DNA from: a virus
Virus record (IMG/VR): IMGVR_UViG_3300043673_000025
Coordinates: 1-40,944 of that record
Reading direction: 5' to 3' (one strand)
DNA: 40,944 bases
A program made the translations under genes and the position numbers. Every line of letters begins with the position of its first letter. The stretch's first letter is position 1. This document shows positions 1 to 5,922 of this stretch, piece by piece. The notes below the pieces were generated by a model. That model made no database searches, was not told where the DNA came from, and saw nothing but the letters and a program-made list of their open reading frames with translations.

Positions 1-138
1 TGCATCACCCCTCCCACTACATCGCTACATCACCCCGTTCTCATCTCCCCTTATTGCTCCAACCCACACCCAATCTGCATCCGCTTTATTGGGTTCGCGG
101 TGCGTCCACACCCCGTTCGCGGTTGGTCTGCGTTCTAT

Positions 139-153
139 TTGCTCCCGGTGCAA
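139..153. promoter_or_regulatory. 15-bp near-palindrome, copy 1 (TTGCTCC-C-GGTGCAA)
   Basis: An odd-length near-palindrome with 7-bp arms and one mismatch. It lies just upstream of the candidate early promoter at 163-192, where an activator or repressor site would sit. The same 15-mer recurs at 21296-21310, in inverted orientation at 40906-40920, and with two changes at 1988-2002. Seen directly; the role is inferred. Positions 1-138 hold no convincing gene. Confidence 0.5.
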
Positions 154-162
154 ACTAATTAC

Positions 163-192
163 TTGACTCCACACATACTCATGCCCTATGTT
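163..192 (+). promoter_or_regulatory. Candidate sigma70-type early promoter
   Basis: TTGACT (163-168) is followed after 18 bp by TATGTT (187-192). The predicted start near 198-200 would put the stem-loop at 201-212 at the extreme 5' end of the transcript. It would drive the rightward early genes from 233. Confidence 0.5.
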
Positions 193-200
193 TGTGGAGT

Positions 201-212
201 TGGGTTCGCCCA
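201..212 (+). promoter_or_regulatory. Leader stem-loop 1 (TGGG-TTCG-CCCA)
   Basis: A 4-bp stem with a TTCG loop, then ACACCTC and an AGGAG ribosome-binding site (221-225) 7 nt before the ATG at 233. The same leader layout precedes the genes at 976 and 1309. The outer stem pair is T-A here and C-G in the other two. Confidence 0.6.
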
Positions 213-232
213 CACCTCATAGGAGACGCACA

Positions 233-937
233 ATGAGCACCTTGTTTGAACTTGATGTGCAGCCGGTTCGCACTACATCCGCACCATCCACCCAAGCCAC
301 ATTCACCTACCCCCAATCGCTGACGGCGAAGTATCGTCCTCTTACTCTTGATGGCTTCGTTGGCCTAGATGAGATCGTGGCCGACTTCCAAGACTTCGCA
401 GCGAACCCATTTCCATCCGCTTATCTGTTTTTCGGGCCATCTGGAGTAGGCAAGACTAGCCTCGCTATGGCGCTTGCTGACGCGATCCCTGCCGAGTTCC
501 ACCACATCCCATCTCAAGACTGCAATCTGGCCAACATCGAACGCGTGCGGCGCATCTGTCAGTACGTCCCGATGATGGGAAAGAAAATGCATCTGGTGTT
601 GGTGGATGAAGCCGATCAAATGACTGCCGCCGCTCAGATCTCGCTGCTCTCCAAGCTTGATGAAACAAACTTCCCACCCAACACGGTGTTCATCTTCACT
701 GCGAATGACACCGATCTGCTGGCTGATCGTTTCCTATCGCGTCTACGCCGAGTGAAGTTCTCGAAAGAGGGCATCTCTAAGGATGTGGCCGCGCACCTGG
801 CGCGCATCTGGGCGCTTGAGGTTGGCGATGCGACCGCTCCCAACTTCGCGACCATCGTGAAAGAGGCCAAAAACAACATCCGCGAGTGCCTTATGGAGTT
901 AGAGAATCGCATCCGTCGCGCACGTCGCACCAAATAA
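233..937 (+). CDS. Clamp-loader-like AAA+ ATPase (RFC/DnaX type)
   Basis: This 234-residue AAA+ ATPase resembles a small subunit of a sliding-clamp loader, which opens the clamp and places it on primed DNA. After a disordered N-terminus comes the KYRP..LDGFVG motif (about 33-44), typical of RFC/DnaX/RuvB proteins. Walker A is GPSGVGKT (68-75), Walker B is VLVDEADQ (about 122-129), sensor 1 is TAND (about 156-159), and SRLRRVKF (169-176) corresponds to the SRC/arginine-finger region. The ATG at 233 is chosen over 188 because AGGAG lies 7 nt upstream and follows the shared leader hairpin. It is shorter than cellular clamp-loader subunits and lacks an obvious collar domain. No phage clamp or DNA polymerase is seen, so it may act with host proteins. 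A RuvB-like or Holliday-junction role is a weaker alternative. Confidence 0.85.
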   Translation: MSTLFELDVQPVRTTSAPSTQATFTYPQSLTAKYRPLTLDGFVGLDEIVADFQDFAANPFPSAYLFFGPSGVGKTSLAMALADAIPAEFHHIPSQDCNLANIERVRRICQYVPMMGKKMHLVLVDEADQMTAAAQISLLSKLDETNFPPNTVFIFTANDTDLLADRFLSRLRRVKFSKEGISKDVAAHLARIWALEVGDATAPNFATIVKEAKNNIRECLMELENRIRRARRTK

Positions 938-940
938 CAT

Positions 941-952
941 CGGGTTCGCCCG
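941..952 (+). promoter_or_regulatory. Leader stem-loop 2 (CGGG-TTCG-CCCG)
   Basis: Same design as the hairpin at 201-212 but with a C-G outer pair, which is a compensatory change. GCACCTC and AGGAG (964-968) follow, 7 nt before a TTG start at 976. It sits 4 nt after the stop of the preceding gene. Confidence 0.6.
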
Positions 953-975
953 CACCTCGCACCAGGAGAAACAAA

Positions 976-1254
976 TTGAAAAACGGACTCACTTCCGCCC
1001 AGATCGTCGCCCTCGAAGTAAACGCAATCATCAGCAAATATGAGAAAGAAAGAGAGATCGCAATGACACAACCGCTTACCGCTGGAGAACTCGCAATAGC
1101 TGAATCGCTGCTCACCAACATCCGGGAGGCCCAAACGAAGCTTTGGGATCTCTCGCAGGAATTAGAGGCTGTGCTCGGCTGCGCGGTAGATACCACACGA
1201 GACATGGAAGGCGAGACCATCGCCTCGATCCTCGAACGCAACGAGCTTATCTAA
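976..1254 (+). CDS. Hypothetical helical early protein (TTG start)
   Basis: A 92-residue protein that I do not recognise. It is almost entirely predicted helical: a short charged N-terminal helix (ISKYEKEREI) and a longer heptad-like stretch (AIAESLLTNIREAQTKLWDLSQELEAVLG), suggesting a coiled coil or small helical bundle. The TTG start is preferred because the leader hairpin and AGGAG end 7 nt before it; an ATG at 1063 is the alternative and has only a weak purine-rich upstream. It lies between the clamp-loader-like gene and another small early gene. No function can be assigned. Confidence 0.65.
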   Translation: MKNGLTSAQIVALEVNAIISKYEKEREIAMTQPLTAGELAIAESLLTNIREAQTKLWDLSQELEAVLGCAVDTTRDMEGETIASILERNELI

Positions 1255-1272
1255 CAACTCGCTAACAGACAC

Positions 1273-1284
1273 CGGGCCAGCCCG
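1273..1284 (+). promoter_or_regulatory. Leader stem-loop 3 (CGGG-CCAG-CCCG)
   Basis: Third copy of the leader hairpin. The stem matches copy 2 but the loop is CCAG instead of TTCG. GCACCTC and AGGAG (1297-1301) follow, 7 nt before the ATG at 1309. A retained stem with a changed loop argues for selection on structure. Confidence 0.6.
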
Positions 1285-1308
1285 CACCTCTTCTCCAGGA
1301 GAAACACC

Positions 1309-1707
1309 ATGTCACTCACCAGCCGCGAATACACCATCTACCTACAGGACCTCAGCGGCGAATACCGCGCTACCATCTACCGGCAAGCCACCAGCCGCGA
1401 ACGCGCGATCGGCCAACTCACCGAAGAATTAAAATTTGAGATGCGCGCCATGTATGCCCATCATTGGCACTCAGAGCGCCAGCTCACTGTCTACATCGCA
1501 GCAGCCACCCGTCAGGAGAACATACATGCAGCAGGAAACATCGCAATCAACTCCCACCCCACGCACGCAGCCGGCGCACAAATTCAACTCGGTGGACTGC
1601 GACGTAAAACAGGGGAAATTCAACACCGTGGCGCGCGCAACCTCGAAGAATATGGCCCAGCGGATCGCGAACGCTTTGAACAAATACACGCCCGGAAGGC
1701 GAGGTAA
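1309..1707 (+). CDS. Hypothetical early protein, long C-terminal overlap
   Basis: A 132-residue reading frame with a strong AGGAG site and the shared leader hairpin. The first ~70 residues look like a real small protein (alternating Tyr-rich strands, then a charged helix). The last ~60 residues, from about 1526, overlap another well-supported gene in a different frame (1526-1711) and have the low-complexity look of a shadow translation. The original stop may have been lost so that the frame now runs through its neighbour. Function unknown. Start confidence is high; the biological C-terminus is uncertain. Confidence 0.6.
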   Translation: MSLTSREYTIYLQDLSGEYRATIYRQATSRERAIGQLTEELKFEMRAMYAHHWHSERQLTVYIAAATRQENIHAAGNIAINSHPTHAAGAQIQLGGLRRKTGEIQHRGARNLEEYGPADRERFEQIHARKAR

Positions 1708-1711
1708 ATGA
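1526..1711 (+). CDS. Small conserved-looking phage protein
   Basis: A 61-residue protein with AGGAG 7 nt before its ATG and a stop that overlaps the next start (ATGA at 1708-1711). The C-terminus (KNMAQRIANALNKYTPGRRG) has the form of small phage proteins ending in an 'RIANALN+Y.P..RG' motif, which I recall as common but of unknown function. It lies entirely within the 3' part of the preceding frame, an overlap of 182 nt. The independent ribosome-binding site and downstream coupling make it the better candidate for this stretch. Confidence 0.65.
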   Translation: MQQETSQSTPTPRTQPAHKFNSVDCDVKQGKFNTVARATSKNMAQRIANALNKYTPGRRGK

Positions 1712-1890
1712 TGCAAACCTATTCCCTCACCTTCAAAGACGGCCTCACCCTCGAAGGCTTCAAATGGTCGATCTTTGGCTACTACTACAAAAACTTTCCT
1801 GATTCGGGATGACGATCTGAGCCATCCAATAACCTCAAATACACCAGAGAGGCGCTCATCGAACAGGGCATCGAAATCACAAAAGAATAG
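1708..1890 (+). pseudogene. Small ORF interrupted by an in-frame TGA
   Basis: The frame starts at ATG 1708, coupled to the previous stop, and encodes 34 residues (MMQTYSLTFKDGLTLEGF...) before TGA at 1810-1812. The same frame then stays open for 25 more codons to TAG 1888-1890, and the second part (NNLKYTREALIEQGIEITKE) reads like a genuine protein C-terminus. The simplest reading is a ~60-residue gene broken by a nonsense change or a sequencing error. Real truncation at 34 residues or TGA read-through are alternatives. It is the last gene before the convergent terminator. No function recognised. Confidence 0.45.
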
Positions 1891-1904
1891 CTCCACACAA
1901 ACAA

Positions 1905-1939
1905 AACGGCGGCGACCCTTCAGGGGGATCGCCGCCGTT
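1905..1939. terminator. Convergent bidirectional terminator
   Basis: Perfect 11-bp arms (AACGGCGGCGA at 1905-1915, TCGCCGCCGTT at 1929-1939) around a 13-nt loop that can itself pair (CCC..GGG). A-rich sequence precedes and a partly T-rich TCTGTT follows. It lies between the end of the rightward block (1890) and the stop of the leftward block (2010), where a shared terminator is expected. Confidence 0.8.
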
Positions 1940-1987
1940 CTGTTGGAGGCACTAGTTACGAGGATACAAGCACATCCTACGTTAGCG

Positions 1988-2002
1988 CTGCTCCGGGTGC
2001 AA
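1988..2002. repeat. Diverged copy of the 15-bp near-palindrome
   Basis: CTGCTCC-G-GGTGCAA matches the 139-153 and 21296-21310 elements at 13 of 15 positions, and it shares the following TGG with the 21296 copy. It lies in the convergent intergenic gap just before the stop at 2010. Confidence 0.35.
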
Positions 2003-2009
2003 TGGCCCT

Positions 2010-2558
2010 CTAAGCGTCTGCCGCCTTCTCAATGGCCCTTAGCTGCGCAGCCAAGCTTGCGACCTCTGCAGCGACGTAACGCACATCGCGATATTTCCAT
2101 TCTGACTTATACTGCGCGAGTCCAAGCATCTTGGCCGTATCCAACGGTGTGAGGTCGTACAAATGGGCACAGTCGAATCCGAACCACCACACGCTATCTG
2201 TTGTGCCCGGTTCGGGAACATGACACACGCCGCGTGATTCGTCCTCACCATGCCCGCATCCAGAAGCGAACGTTAAGCCACCATGCACATCGATCTGGCC
2301 ACCTGCAGAATCGTAATCTTTGCCATGCAATCGATGTTCTGGGAACACGCCAGCATAGCCGCACAGCGCGCCACCTCCGCCTCGAATGATGAGGCAAGGA
2401 AGGTTTGTATCCTTGTCCACCCATTGCATTTTGCTCGGTTCGTTATCCCACGGACCACCTGGAATCTGGAGCTCCTTTCGGTGGTCGATTCCATTGAAAT
2501 ACATCCGCACCGTGCCCTCCACGGCATTAACTCCAATTTGTTCTGCTGTCATCGTCAT
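2010..2558 (-). CDS. Conserved phage hypothetical (WWFGFDCAH motif)
   Basis: A 182-residue protein of a type I recall from many unrelated phages, always without known function. The visible family signature is CGYAGV..(E)HRLHGKDYD (about 66-83), then VHGGLTFA (about 91-98) and WWFGFDCAHLYDLTP (about 124-138), followed by a helical tail with a short coiled coil (VAAEVASLAAQLRAIEKA). Conserved His, Asp and Cys residues suggest a metal-binding or catalytic site, but this is inference. The ATG at 2558 has GAGAGGG about 8 nt upstream and overlaps the preceding stop (ATGA). It is the last gene of the leftward DNA-metabolism block. Confidence 0.8.
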   Translation of the reverse strand: MTMTAEQIGVNAVEGTVRMYFNGIDHRKELQIPGGPWDNEPSKMQWVDKDTNLPCLIIRGGGGALCGYAGVFPEHRLHGKDYDSAGGQIDVHGGLTFASGCGHGEDESRGVCHVPEPGTTDSVWWFGFDCAHLYDLTPLDTAKMLGLAQYKSEWKYRDVRYVAAEVASLAAQLRAIEKAADA

Positions 2559-3121
2559 AGTTTTACCCTCTCTTTCAATTCATCGGCGGTAATCTGTTCG
2601 GCCTGCGTAAGCAGGCATTTGTGATATCCGATCACCGTCTGCCCTGGCTGTAGCAGCTCGTTGAGATCCGTATCGCCGCCGTCCACCGCGCCGACGATCT
2701 GGCCGATCGCCGCGTAGGCGAACACCTCGAAGCATCGCAGCGAACCATCTTCCAATCGCTTGCGGATGCCTGGACAATGCTCCATCGAGTACCGCGCGCA
2801 GCGCGCACAACACGGTGGCTCCGTTAACACCTGGTAGACCTTCCCCTGGTGTTGCATCATCTGGGGCGCGTCCATCCCAAAGCGGCGCTCGTCGTTGAGT
2901 TTGCAGTTGCACACCTGACACCTCGCCGTGGCGCATGTTTCGCGCTGGCGGGCCTCATGCATCTTTCCCCATACCGGCTCACCCTCGCCGCGCTTGCCCT
3001 TGCTGAAGAGAGCCTCGCGGCCACCGCTATAACGGCACGTCGCAACATAGCGCTCCGTCTCGCTCGACCACACGGCCACATAAGGGACGGGCACCGTCCT
3101 CCAGTACAGTTGCTCTACCAA
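2555..3121 (-). CDS. Cys-rich putative zinc-binding protein (TTG start)
   Basis: A 188-residue protein with several cysteine clusters (C..RCQVCNCK around residue 65-75; PPCCARCAR and HCPGIRK around 100-115), consistent with one or more structural zinc sites. I do not recognise a family. The frame is open further upstream, but that part overlaps the neighbouring gene and reads as a shadow. TTG 3121 has AGGAG about 8 nt upstream and only a 7-nt overlap with the preceding gene, so it is the best start. It is coupled to the downstream gene by ATGA. Confidence 0.65.
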   Translation of the reverse strand: MVEQLYWRTVPVPYVAVWSSETERYVATCRYSGGREALFSKGKRGEGEPVWGKMHEARQRETCATARCQVCNCKLNDERRFGMDAPQMMQHQGKVYQVLTEPPCCARCARYSMEHCPGIRKRLEDGSLRCFEVFAYAAIGQIVGAVDGGDTDLNELLQPGQTVIGYHKCLLTQAEQITADELKERVKL

Positions 3122-3480
3122 AAGACCATCTCCTGTCTCTTCGTCCAGCGAACCAGCTTGATGCGCTTGCGGGTCGCCTTCTGCAGCTCCCGCGCGATAG
3201 GCTTCATCTTCTCCAGGATGTCCGGGTTCATCGTGCAAAGCGGTTGCAGGCCCATGTTCACAATCATCGCGCCGCATAGCGCCTCATGACCATCCGTATC
3301 CTCACTCAGAAAGGCCCACATCTGCTCCGGTGCGTCCATCGTGTTCGGAGGATCTAACACCAGGGCGAGATTCGTATGGAACCCATGACAGAACCCGCAG
3401 TACTTTTGCTCGATATCGTTTTTGTTATAGCTCACATGCCCACACTGCAGGCACTTAATCGACGGCTGCTCTTCGGTCAT
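3115..3480 (-). CDS. Small phage zinc-ribbon protein
   Basis: A 121-residue protein opening with a compact zinc ribbon: IKCLQCGHVSYNKNDIEQKYCGFCHGFH (about 8-35), in which two CxxC pairs should bind one zinc ion. This ribbon is common in phage genomes, often as a free-standing small protein. Here it is joined to a second half (EALCGAMIVNMG..., then a basic helical tail) that may be another conserved domain. ATG 3480 overlaps the previous stop (ATGA) and is preferred to a TTG at 3486. Role unknown; nucleic-acid binding is plausible. Confidence 0.75.
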   Translation of the reverse strand: MTEEQPSIKCLQCGHVSYNKNDIEQKYCGFCHGFHTNLALVLDPPNTMDAPEQMWAFLSEDTDGHEALCGAMIVNMGLQPLCTMNPDILEKMKPIARELQKATRKRIKLVRWTKRQEMVFW

Positions 3481-3734
3481 AACCAAGTCTCCACAATCTT
3501 TGAATCGTCCGATGCATCACGCCGAATGCAACTCAACGCTCCTTGCTCGACGGCTTTGGCTCTGGCTGCAGTGAGCGAGTCTAAAAGCCAAAAGCATCCA
3601 GGCTGCGGATCTCCATAAACGATCTGCCACTCGCGAACAACAAATTTATCCGGATGATCTGTTGGCATCTCGTAGATCACGAACATCCGCAAATTCGTAT
3701 CCTGGACATACTTCGATGGGATCGCGGTGCTCAC
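3477..3734 (-). CDS. Conserved small phage protein (FVVREW...VETW)
   Basis: An 85-residue protein with the layout of a widespread small phage family: MFVIYE.P.D.P..FVVREW near the N-terminus, a central helix (LTAARAKAVEQG) and a C-terminal strand ending KIVETWL. I recall this as conserved but uncharacterised. Its start and stop both overlap its neighbours by ATGA, inside a run of translationally coupled genes. No catalytic motif is visible. Confidence 0.75.
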   Translation of the reverse strand: MSTAIPSKYVQDTNLRMFVIYEMPTDHPDKFVVREWQIVYGDPQPGCFWLLDSLTAARAKAVEQGALSCIRRDASDDSKIVETWL

Positions 3735-3940
3735 GGTTTCACCGCGCCCTTCAGATTCGTGACCCAGGCGAAAAAGGCATGGAGAACGCTCGGCTCCAGG
3801 TAGACCACATTGGTCGTGTGGAGTCCGTTACTGGCGTAGAGCTTCACCTGGAACCCGTCAAACTCCGCATAGAGGCCATCGCCTAAGTACACTGGCGGGC
3901 TTGGCTCTCCCATCCCTACGTCGATTGCATCACTGCTCAT
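3731..3940 (-). CDS. Conserved small phage protein (YLGDGLYAEFDGFQ)
   Basis: A 69-residue protein with the motif VYLGDGLYAEFDGFQVKLYASNG...VVYLEPSVLHAFFAWV, which matches my memory of a common small phage family of unknown function. The predicted fold is a small beta-sheet followed by one helix. It overlaps both neighbours by ATGA. Co-occurrence with the FVVREW and zinc-ribbon families in adjacent genes is typical of a conserved phage accessory cluster. Confidence 0.75.
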   Translation of the reverse strand: MSSDAIDVGMGEPSPPVYLGDGLYAEFDGFQVKLYASNGLHTTNVVYLEPSVLHAFFAWVTNLKGAVKP

Positions 3941-4167
3941 GATTTGGTCCTCACCTCATAGCTATCGATGCAGCTCTTGTTGCTGCAAAGTGGAATCTCT
4001 TTATTCACCCACCAACACGGTCCATCCGGCAACGTGCAGGCGTTTGAATCAGTGCAGCCGCACACCACACATATCGCCTCGATCTTGTCGGCCTTCGCGG
4101 ATCGGGTGACTATGAGAGGCGGCGTTGCCATTTTGAGTTTGAACATGGTTTCTTTATTTTTTTTCAT
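3937..4167 (-). CDS. Small Cys-rich protein (CxxCGCTDSNAC...CWWV)
   Basis: A 76-residue protein. After a basic N-terminus it has CVVCGCTDSNACTLPDGPCWWV (about 33-54) and LCSNKSC (about 60-66), with five to six cysteines spaced for one or two zinc sites. The 'GCTD..AC....CWWV....LCS.C' signature is widespread in phage proteins as a tail domain or, as here, a free-standing protein. Function unknown. It couples the previous small protein cluster to the helicase loader (ATGA both sides). Confidence 0.75.
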   Translation of the reverse strand: MKKNKETMFKLKMATPPLIVTRSAKADKIEAICVVCGCTDSNACTLPDGPCWWVNKEIPLCSNKSCIDSYEVRTKS

Positions 4168-4991
4168 CGCTTCCCTTTCACCCGGTAGTCATCCCCGGCC
4201 ATCTCTACCACCTGGCACATCTGTTGCAACCGCGAGTGCATTCTCGCGCCGATCCGGTCGCCCAGGGTGTCGCCGCGCACTGCCGGCACACTGCGCCCGT
4301 ACTCGCTCACCACGGCCATCGTCGCCGGCGCAGTGTTCGGCAAATTCGTGGTGATGATGGTGGAGCGCTTGTCGTTGTAGCGGCCATTGATAATGCGCTC
4401 GACAGCATCGAACGTCCAGTCGGTGGCCTGCACCGCGCCCAGCTCGTCGAGCACGACGACGTCGGCCGCGAAAAGTGGATCCAGAATCTCGGCCTCGCTC
4501 ATACTCCGGTCGCCAAACGTCCGCTTCACCCGGTTCAGCAGGTCGCGGAAGTCGGCAAAGATGCCTTTGGCTCCCTTCTCCAGCACAACTTTGCGCAGGA
4601 TGCCCACGGCCAGGTGCGTCTTGCCGATGCCCACGGTCCCCACAAGCAACAGGCCGCGCCCGTCCGTGCCGATGGGGTACTCTTCGACGAATCGCCGCGC
4701 TGTGGCCAAGCCATGGCCTAGCGAGGGGTGTCCTCCTATCGCGTCGTAGCTATCAAGTGTGGCCTGGCGGTACCGCTCGGGGATCTTCGCGACCTCCAGC
4801 TTGCGCGCGATCCGCTTCTGCGGAATACAAACACACTCGCGGGCCATCCGGTTGCCCTTGTCGTCGGTCAGGACGATGTGCCCGCTACCTCCGCAAGTGC
4901 AACTCCCCAGCCCTGGGGCTAAGTCCACGGCTGGGGGTGCGAACGAAGGCAGCAGGCTATCGAGCATTCTATTTACATCGTCACGCTTCAT
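4164..4991 (-). CDS. DnaC/IstB-like helicase loader ATPase
   Basis: This 275-residue AAA+ ATPase should open and load the host replicative helicase (DnaB) at the phage origin. An N-terminal Cys pair set (CTCGGSG about 31-37 and CVCIP about 53-57) resembles the zinc site of DnaC/DnaI-type loaders. Walker A is GTVGIGKTH (118-126), Walker B is VVVLDELG (178-185), and sensor 1 lies in ITTNLP (about 213-218), followed by a DRIGARMHSRL arginine region. The length fits DnaC/DnaI. No phage helicase is seen, so the partner is probably the host DnaB. Together with the DUF1376-like initiator at 39.3 kb it outlines a theta-type initiation pathway. IstB, a transposase helper, is unlikely because no transposase is present. 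Confidence 0.88.
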   Translation of the reverse strand: MKRDDVNRMLDSLLPSFAPPAVDLAPGLGSCTCGGSGHIVLTDDKGNRMARECVCIPQKRIARKLEVAKIPERYRQATLDSYDAIGGHPSLGHGLATARRFVEEYPIGTDGRGLLLVGTVGIGKTHLAVGILRKVVLEKGAKGIFADFRDLLNRVKRTFGDRSMSEAEILDPLFAADVVVLDELGAVQATDWTFDAVERIINGRYNDKRSTIITTNLPNTAPATMAVVSEYGRSVPAVRGDTLGDRIGARMHSRLQQMCQVVEMAGDDYRVKGKR

Positions 4992-5176
4992 CGCCGCGCT
5001 CCTCTTCTCAAATCCGCTAGGCGCTTCACCTGGCGGGCCTTCTCCTTTGCCGCTGCCTCGGCCTCCATCTGGGGAACCAGCAGCTCATGGCGCGGGCAAT
5101 AGCCGCTGTGGTTGGCCATCACTCCGCATCGGATCGGCTTACTCGGTGGGCCGTGGGTGAATCTGCACTGATTCAT
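4988..5176 (-). CDS. Small Cys/His protein
   Basis: A 62-residue protein: MNQCRFTHGPPSKPIRCGVMANHSGYCPRHE, then a basic charged helix (MEAEAAAKEKARQVKRLADLRRG). The C-H-C-H-C-H pattern in the first 30 residues suggests a small zinc fold; the tail could bind nucleic acid. ATG 5176 overlaps the previous stop (ATGA), so it is chosen over the upstream ATG at 5209. It immediately precedes the helicase loader. Function not known. Confidence 0.65.
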   Translation of the reverse strand: MNQCRFTHGPPSKPIRCGVMANHSGYCPRHELLVPQMEAEAAAKEKARQVKRLADLRRGARR

Positions 5177-5550
5177 CGCAGTGCCCCACCGATCAGCCGG
5201 AAATCGCAAGACCGCGCCTGCATGACCTTCGCGGCCTGGGCCACAATTTTAGGGTTGATATAAAACGCGTCGCCACACCCAGCCATGCAGCAGTGGCCAT
5301 AGATCCCACCCGCCTCGGTGATCTCTCCGGGCACGCGGTCGAAATCGAGGATGTGGAGGTGCAGCGGAGTCGGAGCCACCGGATCGGGCGTCCGGTCGAT
5401 CCCGCTATGCATCTTCGCTAGGCGATCCTGCCGCCAGACGTCGACCGGAGCCTCCGCATCGAGTCGCTCAACCCACTTGCGCAGCCTGTAACCGAGAAAA
5501 CCACAAGCAGGCCAGAAAAAAATCAGGAACAAAATACCGCAAATATTCAT
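5173..5550 (-). CDS. Membrane-anchored hypothetical protein
   Basis: A 125-residue protein with one N-terminal membrane segment (residues about 3-22, ICGILFLIFFWPACGFLGYRL) followed by positively charged residues, suggesting an N-out/C-in or signal-anchor helix. The soluble part has HLHILDFD and a small HCCMAGCGDAFYI motif that could bind metal. It overlaps both neighbours by ATGA inside the DNA-metabolism block, an odd place for a membrane protein. No family recognised. Confidence 0.65.
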   Translation of the reverse strand: MNICGILFLIFFWPACGFLGYRLRKWVERLDAEAPVDVWRQDRLAKMHSGIDRTPDPVAPTPLHLHILDFDRVPGEITEAGGIYGHCCMAGCGDAFYINPKIVAQAAKVMQARSCDFRLIGGALR

Positions 5551-5777
5551 CGCTTGCTCTCCTTGACGATGGGACGGTAGACGGTGATGGCTTCGTAGCC
5601 CAGGACCTCGCAGATTTGCGGACCAGGCGATTGCACCCGACCCAGGACCTTCCCCAAATACTGGAAGGTGACACCGAAGTCCTTGGAAAATGGGCGCAGG
5701 CCTCGCCCACCCTGCTGATCCTTCAACAGCTCCAGCAGCTCGTCGAGCATCAGCCAGTCATCCTTGCTCTCAGTCAT
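5547..5777 (-). CDS. Small Cro/C1-like helix-turn-helix protein
   Basis: A 76-residue protein. Residues about 24-50 (LRPFSKDFGVTFQYLGKVLGRVQSPGPQICEVLGY) match the pattern of small phage HTH proteins of the 'a..lGvs..ylsdvL.g+..PGpkil.aLG' kind, so DNA binding is likely. The ATG at 5777 has GAGG 7 nt upstream; the longer frame from 5855 is overlapped by another small gene. It might repress or modulate a phage promoter, but a host-directed regulator or recombination accessory is equally possible. No target site can be assigned. Confidence 0.7.
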   Translation of the reverse strand: MTESKDDWLMLDELLELLKDQQGGRGLRPFSKDFGVTFQYLGKVLGRVQSPGPQICEVLGYEAITVYRPIVKESKR

Positions 5778-5922
5778 GCTTTGCCTCTTTGCGTTTGTCG
5801 GTGCAATTGATACAAGGGCAATCCACGCCCTCGGGAAGAGGCGGGGCGGGCTCAATCACCCCGCCCAGAAACCGCAGCCCCCACTCTCGAAGCGCTTCGT
5901 TGTAGGACTCTTCCAGGGTCAT
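5770..5922 (-). CDS. 50-residue Cys-containing small protein
   Basis: A short gene with ATG at 5922 overlapping the stop of the RecF/SMC-like gene (ATGA) and a TGA stop (5770-5772) lying inside the next gene's start region. The product begins MTLEESYNEALREWGLRFL and ends with VDCPCINCTDKRKEAKHD; the three cysteines could bind zinc. Coupling on both sides and a sensible amino-acid composition support it. Function unknown. Confidence 0.65.
   Translation of the reverse strand: MTLEESYNEALREWGLRFLGGVIEPAPPLPEGVDCPCINCTDKRKEAKHD

Noticed and set aside
25-213. Minus-strand ORF covering the early promoter region
   Set aside because: It runs opposite to the early block across the promoter, operator and first leader hairpin, has no ribosome-binding site that I can see, and has no recognisable motif.
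1961-1967. GGATACA in the convergent gap
   Set aside because: No -35 element or gene in the right place; a single 7-mer is expected by chance in 41 kb.
1775-2152. Plus-strand ORF crossing the terminator at 1905-1939
   Set aside because: It reads through the strong inverted repeat and into the opposing gene, is Arg/Pro-rich and has no ribosome-binding site.
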